Source of the DNA: Pseudomonas entomophila L48
GTDB taxonomy: Bacteria > Pseudomonadota > Gammaproteobacteria > Pseudomonadales > Pseudomonadaceae
DNA length: 64,000 bases
Assembly (NCBI RefSeq): GCF_000026105.1
Contig: NC_008027.1
Location: 2,928,501 to 2,992,500, forward strand
Reading direction: 5' to 3'
The translations under genes were made by a program, and so were the position numbers. Positions 20,065-28,534 of the stretch are shown one piece after another; position 1 is the first letter of the stretch, and every line of letters begins with the position of its first letter. The notes below the pieces were generated by a model. That model did not search any database. It was not told the DNA's origin and saw only the letters and a program-made list of their open reading frames with translations.

Positions 20065-21606
20065 TCAGTCCTGCAGCTTCGCCGCCAACTGCTGGACCCG
20101 TTTCAGATCAGCCTTGGCCACCTTGGCCAGGCCCGTGCCGTAGTCACTGTCGGCCTTGTAGAAGAACGACAGCATGATGTAGCGGCTCTCCTCGTCCGCA
20201 GTCGCCAGTGCGGCACCCAAGCTGTTGATCAGGTCGGTCTGGTCCTTCTTGCCGTAGGAGCGGAACAGCTCGCCAGTCTGCTTGAAGTTCTGCTCGCGCT
20301 GGATCTTCGCCTGCTGGGTGCTACCGCTGAGCGGGGTCGACACGTAGCGGGCGCTGGCCTGCTCATCCCGCGGCTGGCGGCGGCTCGGTTGATAGTTCAC
20401 GCCACTGTCGGTGTGGCCGGCGTTCATCGCGCCGTCCTGGTTGATGCTGTTCACCTCGGCGCGCGGGCGGTTGACCGGCAGGCTCAGGCCATTGGCGCCG
20501 ATCCGGTACATCTGGGTGTCGGCGTAGGCGAACAGGCGGCCTTGCAGCAGGCGGTCCTCGGACGGCTCGATGCCCGGCACCAGGTTCGACGGCGCCATGG
20601 CGACCTGCTCGGTCTCCTGGAAGAAGTTGTCGACGTTGCGGTCGAGCACCATCTGGCCGATCTTGCGCTCAGGGATGCCGGGCCAGATCTTGGTGGCGTC
20701 CAGCGGGTCGAAGTCGAACTTCGCCAGCTCTTCAGGCTTGAGCACCTGGATATACAAGTCCCACTTCGGGAAGTTGCCCTTGCCGATCGCGCTGACCAGG
20801 TCGTGGGTCATGTGGCTGTAGTCGCGGCCCTGGACCTGCTCGACCTGTTTCGGGTCGAGGTTCTTCTGCCCTTGCAGGCTCTTCCAGTGGAACTTCACAT
20901 AGTGCGTTTCACCCTTGGCGTTGACCAGCTTGTAGGCGTGCACGCTGTTGCCGTCCATCTCGCGGTAGCTGGCCGGGGTGCCTTCGTTGGAATACAGCAG
21001 GGTCAGGGTGCGAGTGGCCTCGGGCACATGGGAGAAGAAGTCGAAGCGGCGCGAATCGTCGTCGAGGTTGCTGCGCGGGTCGGGCTTGAACGCGTGGACC
21101 ATGTCCGGGAACTTGATTGCGTCACGGATGAAGAAGGTCGGGAAGTTGTTGCCGACCAGGTCCCAGTTGCCGTCGGCGGTGTAGAACTTGGTGGCGAAGC
21201 CGCGCGGGTCGCGCAGGGTCTCAGGGGAGTGGTTGCCGTGCACCACCGAAGAGAAGCGCACGAACACCGGGGTCTTCTCGCCAGGACGGAACACCTTGGC
21301 CATGCTCAGGTCGCTGATGTCGGCGCTGGCGGTGAACTGGCCGTGGGCACCGGTGCCGCGGGCATGCACCACGCGCTCGGGGATACGCTCGCGGTCGAAG
21401 CGCTGCAGCTTCTGCAGTAGCTGCACGTCTTGCAGCAGGACCGCACCGTTGGGGCCGGCGGTTTGCGAGTTCTGGTTATCACCGACCGGGGCGCCATTGT
21501 CGCGGGTCAGGGTGGCGGCCTGTACGGACATCGACAGCAGGCTAGCGGCGAGGCTGGCCGCTACCAGCAGGCGGCCGGGCTGGAACAGTTTGAGGGAAGG
21601 GATCAT
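20065..21606 (-). CDS. katB: Periplasmic catalase KatB
   Basis: A 513-residue monofunctional haem catalase with an N-terminal signal peptide (LVAASLAASLLSMSVQA, cleavage near residue 30). The catalytic His lies in ERVVHARGTGAHG, the distal Asn in DLVGNNFPTFF and the haem-ligand Tyr in RLFAYADTQMYRIG. An inducible periplasmic enzyme of this type protects against external hydrogen peroxide. ATG 21606 has AGGAGTAGATTC directly before it, which favours it over a start 48 bp upstream. Followed by ankB. Confidence 0.93.
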   Translation of the reverse strand: MIPSLKLFQPGRLLVAASLAASLLSMSVQAATLTRDNGAPVGDNQNSQTAGPNGAVLLQDVQLLQKLQRFDRERIPERVVHARGTGAHGQFTASADISDLSMAKVFRPGEKTPVFVRFSSVVHGNHSPETLRDPRGFATKFYTADGNWDLVGNNFPTFFIRDAIKFPDMVHAFKPDPRSNLDDDSRRFDFFSHVPEATRTLTLLYSNEGTPASYREMDGNSVHAYKLVNAKGETHYVKFHWKSLQGQKNLDPKQVEQVQGRDYSHMTHDLVSAIGKGNFPKWDLYIQVLKPEELAKFDFDPLDATKIWPGIPERKIGQMVLDRNVDNFFQETEQVAMAPSNLVPGIEPSEDRLLQGRLFAYADTQMYRIGANGLSLPVNRPRAEVNSINQDGAMNAGHTDSGVNYQPSRRQPRDEQASARYVSTPLSGSTQQAKIQREQNFKQTGELFRSYGKKDQTDLINSLGAALATADEESRYIMLSFFYKADSDYGTGLAKVAKADLKRVQQLAAKLQD

Positions 21607-21759
21607 GAATCTACTCCTAATGGCTCTATCAGGCGTCTTTGGTGCGCCTGACAAAGGTTAAGGAAGTGGGTCGTGATCGCTAAATTGATACTCCGTATCA
21701 GTTCGATTGGTAACTTTTATAGCTATGAATATTCGTTTCGGATATATGAGGGTATGACG

Positions 21760-21840
21760 CATCGCGGATGAATCCGCTCCTACAACATCGGTGGCGATGC
21801 GGGTGCACCGGCCTGTAGGAGCGGATTCATCCGCGATGCG
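21760..21840. repeat. Inverted REP pair, GTAGGAGCGGATTCATCC class
   Basis: CGCATCGCGGATGAATCCGC and its reverse complement flank a short spacer in the gap between katB and the PfpI-like gene. The rest of that 250-bp gap, near katB, is AT-rich (21660-21750) and probably carries the katB promoter; no clear OxyR site was recognised. Confidence 0.85.
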
Positions 21841-21856
21841 CCGCGCCAGCGGCGCC

Positions 21857-22546
21857 CTACCCTCGAAGCAGCGCCGCCACCTGCTGCGCTGTGGCCTTGG
21901 CCGACTGCGGGTTCTGCCCGGTGACCAGGCGCCCGTCCACCACCACCTTGGACGTGAACGGCAACAACGCCTTCTCGTAGCGCGCGCCGCGCTCGCGCAT
22001 CAACGCCTCGGCGTTATAGGGCACCTTGCCCGCGACACCTGCCAGCACTTCCTCGACCCAGGCATAGCCAGTCAGGCGCCGCCCCTTCACCAGCAGGCTG
22101 CCGTCGGACAGTCGCGTATTGAGCAAGCCGCAGTAGCCATGGCACACCGAGGCAACCACGCCACCCTGTTCGTAGATCTCGCGCGTCAGGCGCTGCAGGC
22201 CCGGATCGTCCGGAAAATCCCACATCACGGCATGACCACCGGTGAAGTAGATGGCATCGAAGTCGGCCGCCATCAGGTCTTCAGGGCTGGCAGTGTTGTC
22301 CAACAGCGCCATACTGGCCGGGTCGTTCAACCAGGCCTTGCCCGTGCCATCGAGCAATGGCCATTTCAGCGAGCGCGGCTCCAGGGGCGACTTGCCACCC
22401 TTCGGGCTGACCAAGCATTGCGCGTAGCCCTCGGCCGCGAACACCTGCCAGGCATGGGTGAGTTCCCCCAGCCACAGCCCGGTCGGTTCGTTCGGATCGG
22501 TGTAATGGGCGACGTTGGTGACGACATGCACGATGCGCTTGGCCAT
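21857..22546 (-). CDS. DJ-1/PfpI superfamily protein (Hsp31/glyoxalase III-like)
   Basis: A 229-residue protein with the nucleophile-elbow cysteine in GGVVASVCHGYCGLLN (about residue 128) and a preceding conserved GGHAVMWDFPDD. The acidic partner probably comes from GLWLGELTH near the N-terminus, as in Hsp31-like DJ-1 proteins. Members act as glyoxalases, deglycases or chaperones; which applies here is unknown. It is transcribed from a candidate MerR-type promoter (22579-22609) sharing sequence with two neighbouring promoters. Confidence 0.83.
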   Translation of the reverse strand: MAKRIVHVVTNVAHYTDPNEPTGLWLGELTHAWQVFAAEGYAQCLVSPKGGKSPLEPRSLKWPLLDGTGKAWLNDPASMALLDNTASPEDLMAADFDAIYFTGGHAVMWDFPDDPGLQRLTREIYEQGGVVASVCHGYCGLLNTRLSDGSLLVKGRRLTGYAWVEEVLAGVAGKVPYNAEALMRERGARYEKALLPFTSKVVVDGRLVTGQNPQSAKATAQQVAALLRG

Positions 22547-22578
22547 GTTGCAGTTCCTGCGGGTGATCGGTACCCCTC

Positions 22579-22609
22579 ACGTTAGCCTTCAAGCCAACTT
22601 CAAGGTCAA
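22579..22609 (-). promoter_or_regulatory. MerR-type promoter with 19-bp spacer, for the PfpI-like gene
   Basis: On the minus strand TTGACC and TAACGT are 19 bp apart; the spacer begins TTGAAGTTGG. A lengthened spacer is the hallmark of promoters activated by MerR-family proteins. The same layout appears at 22638 and 24139. Confidence 0.6.
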
Positions 22610-22637
22610 GGCCATGGCGACATGCCAAACCTGACGC

Positions 22638-22668
22638 TTGACATTAAAGTTGAGTTGAACGTTAGGGT
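22638..22668 (+). promoter_or_regulatory. MerR-type promoter with 19-bp spacer, for the decarboxylase-like gene
   Basis: TTGACA and TAGGGT are 19 bp apart, with TTAAAGTTGAGTTGAACGT between them. The start codon of the downstream gene is 32 bp further on. It is divergent from, and similar in sequence to, the promoter at 22579-22609. Confidence 0.6.
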
Positions 22669-22700
22669 AATCCTGCATTCAACCCTGGAGAGCTCGAACT

Positions 22701-23681
22701 GTGAAACTAGGAACTGTCGCGGCAATGACCGGCGTACTCCTGACACCCTGCGTGGGTAGCGCACTGGCGGACACCACGCTGATCGACATCGCCGGCCACC
22801 CGGTACCCGTGCTCAAGGGCGGGCTGTACGACCGCTACCGCTCCAACCCGCCCCTGTCGGTGATCCAGGCGCAGGCACCGGAGCTGGACCTGAGCTGGTT
22901 CAAGACCTTGCCCAAGACCCAGGTCGATATCGGCTTCGCGTCCTACTCACCGAACTTCTACTACCGCAACAGCCGGGTTACCGCGGTGTACACCGCCGAC
23001 CTCGAGCGCCTGCGCGCCCTGATACCGGCCAAGGTGCTGGAGCAGGTGCAGCCGCTGCAGGTCTGGCCAGGGCGCGGCCTGGTGGCCTTCACCGCCTACA
23101 CCTACGACTACTGCGACAACGACAGTTACAACGAGGTGGCCCTGTCGATCATCACCAACCAACCGGGCAAAGCGAACCTCGGCCCCTTCACCTTGATCGG
23201 GCAATCGATGTCGAAGGACTTCTGGGGCTATGTGCTGAAGTTGCCGGTGAACACCGAGCTGGCTCGTGTGCGTGGCGTGGTGGGCTACAACCTGCCGAAG
23301 TGGCTGACGGGCATCGACCGCCATGAAGACACTGGCACGGTGACCTACGACATCGTCGACAGCCAGACCGGCAAGGTGGATGTAGTGTTCAAGGCGAACA
23401 AGCTCGACGATGTGTCCAACGACGTCGGCATGGTGACCAACAGTTTCACCAACCTTGATCACGACGGTCAGCTGACCTACGGCTACGCCACGTCCCGACA
23501 GACCCGCCACGCCACCAGCACGAGCGCGGATTCAGTGCAGTTGGTGCTGGGCGATGGCAGCTTGTCGACCTATATCCGTTCGCTGGACCTGGGCAAGATG
23601 GTCAAGTACGAGTACGTGCCGGCATTCCAGAGCGCGCTATATGCGCCCAAGCCACTGGCGCTGCTGGGCAGGAACGATTGA
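22701..23681 (+). CDS. Exported acetoacetate-decarboxylase-like protein
   Basis: A 326-residue protein with a signal peptide (TGVLLTPCVGSALADTT, cleavage near residue 23) followed by an acetoacetate-decarboxylase-fold domain: RVTAVYTADLERLRALIPAK, then EVALSIITNQ and LPKWLTGIDRH. Cytosolic family members use a Schiff-base lysine; whether the equivalent lysine is retained here could not be settled by eye. Export is unusual for this fold. It shares a MerR-type promoter design with its neighbours. Confidence 0.72.
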   Translation: MKLGTVAAMTGVLLTPCVGSALADTTLIDIAGHPVPVLKGGLYDRYRSNPPLSVIQAQAPELDLSWFKTLPKTQVDIGFASYSPNFYYRNSRVTAVYTADLERLRALIPAKVLEQVQPLQVWPGRGLVAFTAYTYDYCDNDSYNEVALSIITNQPGKANLGPFTLIGQSMSKDFWGYVLKLPVNTELARVRGVVGYNLPKWLTGIDRHEDTGTVTYDIVDSQTGKVDVVFKANKLDDVSNDVGMVTNSFTNLDHDGQLTYGYATSRQTRHATSTSADSVQLVLGDGSLSTYIRSLDLGKMVKYEYVPAFQSALYAPKPLALLGRND

Positions 23682-23690
23682 AGCGACGGG

Positions 23691-24119
23691 TCAGTTGCCG
23701 ACCTTGCCCGCCGCGATTTCTTCGCGCAGGCGGTCCAGCACCCGCTGGCTGTTTTCCACGCACGGCATGCCTTCGGGCTTGCTCTCGATACCGTCGATCA
23801 CCAGCAGCAGCTGCTCCTTGTTGCGCGCCAGGCGCTGCTGCAGCAGGTCGATTTCCTCGACCTTGCGCTTGAGTCCGTCGAGCAGTTCACCATGCTGCCA
23901 ACCGCTGGCGTTCACCGGCAGCAGTTGGCGGATCTCGTCCAGGGAAAAGCCGGCCGCCTGGGCGCTGGTGATCATTTCCAGCACCCAGACGGCATCGTCG
24001 GTGTAGTCACGGTAGCCGTTGGCCTTGCGCCCGACTGTGCGGATCAGCCCGCTGGCCTCGTAGAACCGAATCCGCGAAGGCGCAAGACCGGTAATTTTTG
24101 AAAGCTCTCCTATTCTCAT
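23691..24119 (-). CDS. MerR-family transcriptional regulator
   Basis: A 142-residue regulator with the MerR helix-turn-helix start MRIGELSKITGLAPSRIRFY, the wing segment NGYRDYTDDAVWVLEMI and a C-terminal coiled coil (about 80-120). The short effector region has one Cys (MPCVEN), so it does not look like a classical metal sensor. ATG 24119 begins the canonical family start. It lies between two genes whose promoters, like that of the PfpI-like gene, have 19-bp spacers, and is the obvious candidate activator. Confidence 0.87.
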   Translation of the reverse strand: MRIGELSKITGLAPSRIRFYEASGLIRTVGRKANGYRDYTDDAVWVLEMITSAQAAGFSLDEIRQLLPVNASGWQHGELLDGLKRKVEEIDLLQQRLARNKEQLLLVIDGIESKPEGMPCVENSQRVLDRLREEIAAGKVGN

Positions 24120-24138
24120 CTGGCACCTTGAAAACGCG

Positions 24139-24169
24139 TTGACCTTAAAGCGCACTTTAATCCTACAGT
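24139..24169 (+). promoter_or_regulatory. MerR-type promoter with 19-bp spacer, for the alpha/beta hydrolase
   Basis: TTGACC and TACAGT are 19 bp apart; the spacer contains the inverted repeat TTAAAG-CGCA-CTTTAA. It lies 20 bp from the divergent merR start, so it could serve activation of the hydrolase and autoregulation. Confidence 0.65.
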
Positions 24170-24234
24170 GGCGGCGTGGCCAAGTGGCCCCGCACCACAT
24201 GTGTAGTCCGCAGACCTTGAACAGGAGAAGCGAA

Positions 24235-25065
24235 ATGGGATACGTCACGACAAAAGAAGGTGTCGAGATCTTCTACAAAGACTGGGGCCCCCGCGATGCC
24301 CAGGCCATCTTCTTCCACCACGGCTGGCCATTGAGCGCCGACGACTGGGATGCGCAGATGCTGTTCTTCCTCGCCCAGGGCTACCGCGTCATCGCCCATG
24401 ACCGACGCGGGCACGGGCGCTCCAGCCAGGTGTGGAACGGCCACGACATGGACCACTACGCTGATGACGTGGCGGCGGTGGTGCAGCATTTGGGCGTGCA
24501 AGGCGCCATCCACGTGGGGCACTCGACCGGTGGCGGCGAGGTCATCCACTACATTGCCCGGCACACCGAGGACCCGGTCAAGAAAGCCGCCATCATCAGC
24601 GCCGTCCCCCCGATCATGGTGAAAACCGCCAGCAACCCGGGCGGGCTCGACAAGTCGGTGTTCGATGGCCTGCAGGCCCAGCTCAAGGCCAACCGGGCGC
24701 AGTTCTACCACGATATCCCGGCCGGCCCGTTCTACGGCTACAACCGCCCGGGCGCCAAGGCAGACCAGGGCGTGGTGCTCAACTGGTGGCGCCAGGGCAT
24801 GATGGGCTGCGCCATTGCCCACTACGACGGCATCGTCGCCTTCTCCCAGACCGACTTCACCGAAAGCCTGAAGAAAGTGACGATCCCGGTGCTGGTGATG
24901 CACGGTGATGACGACCAGATCGTGCCTTACGAAAACTCCGGGCCGCTGTCCGCCAAGCTGCTGCCCAACGGCACGCTGAAAACCTACGCCGGCTTCCCCC
25001 ATGGCATGCCCACCACCAATGCCGACGTCATAAACGCCGACCTGCTGGCGTTCATCCGCAGTTGA
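24235..25065 (+). CDS. Alpha/beta hydrolase of the non-haem haloperoxidase/aryl esterase group
   Basis: A 276-residue alpha/beta hydrolase with nucleophile Ser98 in HVGHSTGGGE, acid Asp225 or Asp226 in MHGDDDQIVP and His256 in FPHGMPTT. FFHHGWPLSADDWD provides the oxyanion region. Such proteins were named cofactor-free bromoperoxidases but mainly act as esterases or perhydrolases. ATG 24235 follows AGGAGAAGCGAA. Probably controlled by the adjacent MerR regulator. Confidence 0.86.
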   Translation: MGYVTTKEGVEIFYKDWGPRDAQAIFFHHGWPLSADDWDAQMLFFLAQGYRVIAHDRRGHGRSSQVWNGHDMDHYADDVAAVVQHLGVQGAIHVGHSTGGGEVIHYIARHTEDPVKKAAIISAVPPIMVKTASNPGGLDKSVFDGLQAQLKANRAQFYHDIPAGPFYGYNRPGAKADQGVVLNWWRQGMMGCAIAHYDGIVAFSQTDFTESLKKVTIPVLVMHGDDDQIVPYENSGPLSAKLLPNGTLKTYAGFPHGMPTTNADVINADLLAFIRS

Positions 25066-25072
25066 ACGACTT

Positions 25073-25092
25073 GGGGCGGGCGCTGCTCGCCC
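25073..25092. terminator. Hairpin between convergent hydrolase and Dyp genes
   Basis: GGGGCGGGC-GC-TGCTCGCCCC forms a stem of about nine pairs with one mismatch, in the 27-bp gap between two convergent stop codons; likely bidirectional. Confidence 0.55.
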
Positions 25093-26031
25093 CTATTCGC
25101 CGAACCGTTCGAAAAAATCCACCGACGGCACGAAGAACAAGCCACCGGTGACCGCCCGGCTGTAGTCGAGCAGGCGGTCGTAGTTGCCCGGTGGCTTGCC
25201 GACGAACATGTTCTCCAGCATCTGCTCGATGGGTGCGGGCGAGCGGGCATAACCGATGAAATAAGTACCGAACTCACCGGCACCCGGGCGGCCGAATGGC
25301 ATGTTGTCGCGCAGTATCTTGATCTCCTTGCCGCCCTCTTCGAGGGTGGTCAGCGAACTGTGCGACCAACTTGGCTTCACATCATCGTCCAATTCGATAT
25401 CAGACAACTTGGTACGGCCGATAATGAGTTCCTGCTCGGTGGTGGACAACTTCTCCCAGCCCGCCATGTCATGCAGGTACTTCTGCACCAGTACATAACT
25501 GCCGCCCGTAAATTCAGGGTCTTCATTGCCGACCAGAGTGAACTTCTCCACTTCCCGCGAGCCCGGGTTCTCGGTGCCATCGACGAAGCCGATGATGCTG
25601 CGCATGTCGAAATAACGGAAACCCTGGACCTCATCGACCACGGTCACCGCCGCCCCCAAGCGCTTGATCAGTTGTGACGCCAGTTCGAAACACAGGTCCA
25701 TATGCTCGGCCCGAATGTGCAGCAGCAGATCGCCCGGCGTGGCGACGGCAAGGCGCTCGCCCTCGCCGAACTCCCGGAAACCGTGCAACCCAGCGGGTTT
25801 CGGTAGCCCGAATAGCCCTTCCCATACCCTGTCGGCGAAGCCGATGACACAGGAAAGATTGCCCGAGGGCACACGCTTGCCCACGGAACGCACCAGGGCG
25901 GCGATATCGCCACACAGCCCTCGCACGCGGTCGCGGCTGGCATCGTCGGGGTTGAGCGTGGCCACCAGGAAGATCGCGCTACGGGTAATCGGGCTGTCGA
26001 CCGCCTGGGGCTCTGTTGCGTTGTCGTCCAT
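25093..26031 (-). CDS. Dyp-type haem peroxidase
   Basis: A 312-residue dye-decolorising peroxidase. The family signature GFVDGTENPG (GxxDG) carries the distal Asp, and a distal Arg and proximal His are expected in the C-terminal half (SWSHSSLTTLEEGGK). No Tat or Sec signal is seen, so it is probably cytoplasmic (YfeX-like class). ATG 26031 is chosen with AGAAGG upstream; an ATG at 26070 would add 13 residues. Divergent from the FNT channel across 309 bp. Confidence 0.9.
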   Translation of the reverse strand: MDDNATEPQAVDSPITRSAIFLVATLNPDDASRDRVRGLCGDIAALVRSVGKRVPSGNLSCVIGFADRVWEGLFGLPKPAGLHGFREFGEGERLAVATPGDLLLHIRAEHMDLCFELASQLIKRLGAAVTVVDEVQGFRYFDMRSIIGFVDGTENPGSREVEKFTLVGNEDPEFTGGSYVLVQKYLHDMAGWEKLSTTEQELIIGRTKLSDIELDDDVKPSWSHSSLTTLEEGGKEIKILRDNMPFGRPGAGEFGTYFIGYARSPAPIEQMLENMFVGKPPGNYDRLLDYSRAVTGGLFFVPSVDFFERFGE

Positions 26032-26340
26032 ATAATGCGCACCTTCTAATGCAGGCTCATGTGAAGTCATGTTATTGCTAGCAAGACAACTAGCGGAATA
26101 ACATCACGGCCTGTGTGGTATAGCACAGTTTATCCTCGAACAATGCCCTCATAGATGACATCTATCGGTCGATCCAGCCTATCGATTTGACTGCGTCAAT
26201 TTGCCCCAGATAATGAGCGACGCTTGCTGAAGTTACCGCCAAGTCCGCCTGCCCGTACCTGAGCTGTTCCTGCCCCTTATAAATACGACCCACGGCCTAC
26301 CCATCGACCGTGCCTGTGTCCCTGCGTCCGAGTTGTTGAA
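26032..26340. other. Intergenic region between Dyp peroxidase and FNT channel
   Basis: This gene-free stretch is AT-rich over 26050-26200 and should carry two divergent promoters. Imperfect repeats around CTAGCAAGACAACTAGC (26079-26095) and GATGACATCTATCGGTCGAT (26155-26174) could be regulator sites. No REP element and no small ORF with a good ribosome site were found. Confidence 0.4.
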
Positions 26341-27129
26341 ATGTCTGTCAATGCCCCCTCCCAGATCACTGAACTGGTCATCGAAGCCGGTGCCAAGAAG
26401 GCCCACCTCCCCACCCGAGCGACCCTGATCCTGGGTTTCCTGGCGGGTGCGTTCATCTCCCTCGGGTTCCTGCTGGCGATCCATGTCAGCACGATGATTC
26501 CGGCACCCTGGGCGTCGTTCGGCAACCTGCTGGGCGCCGCCGTGTTCCCCATCGGCCTGATCCTGGTGATCCTGGCGGGCGGTGAGCTGTTGACCGGCAA
26601 CATGATGAGCCTGCCGCTAGCGATGTTCGCCGGGCGCATCCGCCTCGGCGCAGTCGCCCGCAACTGGCTGCTGGTGACCTTGGCCAACCTGCTGGGCGCG
26701 CTGTTCGTGGCCTATTGCTTCGGGCACCTGCTGGGGCTGGCCGAAGGGCCCTACCTGAGCAAGACCCTCGCGGCGGCGACCAGCAAGGTCAGCGCCGACT
26801 TCCTGCATGCCTTCATTTCCGGCATCGGTTGCAACTGGCTGGTGTGCCTGGCGGTGTGGTTGTCGTACGCCAGCCGCGAAGTCAGCGGCAAGATCCTCGG
26901 GATCTGGTTCCCGATCATGGCCTTCGTCGCCATCGGCTTCCAGCACGTGGTGGCGAACATGTTCCTGATTCCGGCGGCGATCTTCGCCGGGTACCTGAGC
27001 TGGGGCCAGCTGGTGCAGAACCTGGTGGCGGTGTTCCTGGGCAATGCGGTGGGTGGGGCGATCTTCGTGGGCCTGGCCTATTACATTTCCTACGCCATCC
27101 CGACCCAGGAACAACAAGCGCTGAATTGA
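26341..27129 (+). CDS. Formate/nitrite transporter (FNT) family channel
   Basis: A 262-residue membrane protein with six hydrophobic segments and the FNT signatures GGELLTGNMM (first half) and GFQHVVANMFLIPAA (second half). FNT pentamers conduct formate, nitrite or hydrosulfide; selectivity cannot be read from this sequence. The ribosome site before the ATG is weak. It stands alone, convergent with the qhpG-like gene and separated from it by a REP pair. Confidence 0.87.
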   Translation: MSVNAPSQITELVIEAGAKKAHLPTRATLILGFLAGAFISLGFLLAIHVSTMIPAPWASFGNLLGAAVFPIGLILVILAGGELLTGNMMSLPLAMFAGRIRLGAVARNWLLVTLANLLGALFVAYCFGHLLGLAEGPYLSKTLAAATSKVSADFLHAFISGIGCNWLVCLAVWLSYASREVSGKILGIWFPIMAFVAIGFQHVVANMFLIPAAIFAGYLSWGQLVQNLVAVFLGNAVGGAIFVGLAYYISYAIPTQEQQALN

Positions 27130-27133
27130 CCCT

Positions 27134-27219
27134 CTGTAGGAGCCGGCTTGCCGGCGAACCAGACAACGCGGTGCCTGGCACCGGCTTGGCCGGTGTTCGC
27201 CGGCAAGCCGGCTCCTACG
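27134..27219. repeat. Inverted REP pair, GTAGGAGCCGGCTTGCCGG class, overlapping a stop codon
   Basis: CTGTAGGAGCCGGCTTGCCGGCGAA and its reverse complement flank a spacer with a third, imperfect copy of the core. The right-hand element provides the TAG stop of the qhpG-like gene (27215-27217). Confidence 0.88.
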
Positions 27220-28534
27220 GGGCGTGATCAACCGCAATACCGAGGCCCTGCTCGGCCAACCAGCGCTTGAGCATCGAGCGCTGCTGTTCAGAATAGGCAA
27301 CCAGGCAGTTGTCCATGCCTTGCCCAGCCTTGACGGCCCGTACCACCGGCGCCAACTCGATGCCCTGCAGGTGCCAGATTCCCAGCGGCTGGTCCGCCGT
27401 CACCACCACCTGCGCCTCCTCCACCAGCGCGTCACGCAACACCGGCCGATGCTCGACCCGCACACTGTCCCAGTTCGCCGGCACATGGATCGGCTGCGTG
27501 TCCGGCCAGGCACTGCGCCGTGCCCAGAACGGCGCATCAGCCCGTGATCGCTCCTGGGCATGGAAGTCCCGGCCAATCCTGGCAAAACGCATGAACAGTT
27601 GTTCGATGCGCGATTGATGGAAACGCCGCGCCAATTCGGCACGCTCAGGACACTGAAGCAACGTGTTGATCACCACAGGCGCCTGCAAGGCCGACGACAG
27701 CGACTGGAAGATCCCGTTGCCCGACAACGGATCAACCGCCATCGCCGCATCGCCTACCCGCAACCAATCCTTGCCACAGCAGTCGCCCGCCAGGATCGCC
27801 GTGCTGCTGCGCGCATGAACGCTGGCCGGCAGCAAGGCCTGCTCATCGAACAGCTGGGCAACCAGCGCCGAACGCCGCCGACGCTCGGCGCAGTGGTCAG
27901 CCAGCGCCGCCTTGCCCGGCAACTCGGCCGTCGCCGCGTCCAGGGTGACCTGCCAGTAGCAGCGACCATCAGCCAGGCGCGCCATCCACGCCCAGCCGTC
28001 GTCCAGGCTTTCCACCGCCGACGCTGGCAAGCCGGGCGCGGCTTGCCAGCCATTGAGCAGGCTCACCGTCTCCGGGCCGCGCACCCGCCCGTTGGCCAGC
28101 GGCGCCTGGCGGCCGCGGGCCTCGACCAGGAAATCGGCGTACAGCACCTGGCCGTCGTCCAGGCGCACCTGGGGGCCTGCCTCAAGGAGCACTTCGCGAA
28201 CCCGGCCCTCGATCAGCGTGACACCCACACGGTGCAAATCATCACGCAGGGCCTGGTCGAACCGCTGGCGGTCGAGCAGGAACTCCTGGTTCAGCCGCAG
28301 TTGCTCGCCATTCCAGTGCACCTGCCGTTCGGCCGGAGTGGTGGTCTGCGCCAAAGCGGCGCCGAGGCCGGCATGGCGCAAGCCCTCCAGGACCCGTGGC
28401 GAAACGCCTTCGACCGCGGCGAAGCGACGCCAGTCGGACACCACCGTCACCGGGTAGCCCAAGCGTCGCAGGCCCAATGCTGTCGCCGCGCCAGCAGGTC
28501 CTGCGCCAAGCACAAGGATAGATTGCTCACTCAT
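27215..28534 (-). CDS. FAD-dependent monooxygenase resembling QhpG
   Basis: A 439-residue flavoprotein: N-terminal FAD motif ILVLGAGPAGAATALGLRR, then RVGDAAMAVDPLSGNGIFQS binding the FAD ribityl/pyrophosphate end. The second motif and size fit the halogenase/QhpG branch. In Paracoccus, QhpG hydroxylates a tryptophan of the quinohemoprotein amine dehydrogenase gamma subunit on the way to CTQ. The identification rests mainly on context: an F-E-G order with a subtilase and an ABC exporter. It overlaps the protease gene by 8 bp. Confidence 0.65.
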   Translation of the reverse strand: MSEQSILVLGAGPAGAATALGLRRLGYPVTVVSDWRRFAAVEGVSPRVLEGLRHAGLGAALAQTTTPAERQVHWNGEQLRLNQEFLLDRQRFDQALRDDLHRVGVTLIEGRVREVLLEAGPQVRLDDGQVLYADFLVEARGRQAPLANGRVRGPETVSLLNGWQAAPGLPASAVESLDDGWAWMARLADGRCYWQVTLDAATAELPGKAALADHCAERRRRSALVAQLFDEQALLPASVHARSSTAILAGDCCGKDWLRVGDAAMAVDPLSGNGIFQSLSSALQAPVVINTLLQCPERAELARRFHQSRIEQLFMRFARIGRDFHAQERSRADAPFWARRSAWPDTQPIHVPANWDSVRVEHRPVLRDALVEEAQVVVTADQPLGIWHLQGIELAPVVRAVKAGQGMDNCLVAYSEQQRSMLKRWLAEQGLGIAVDHAP

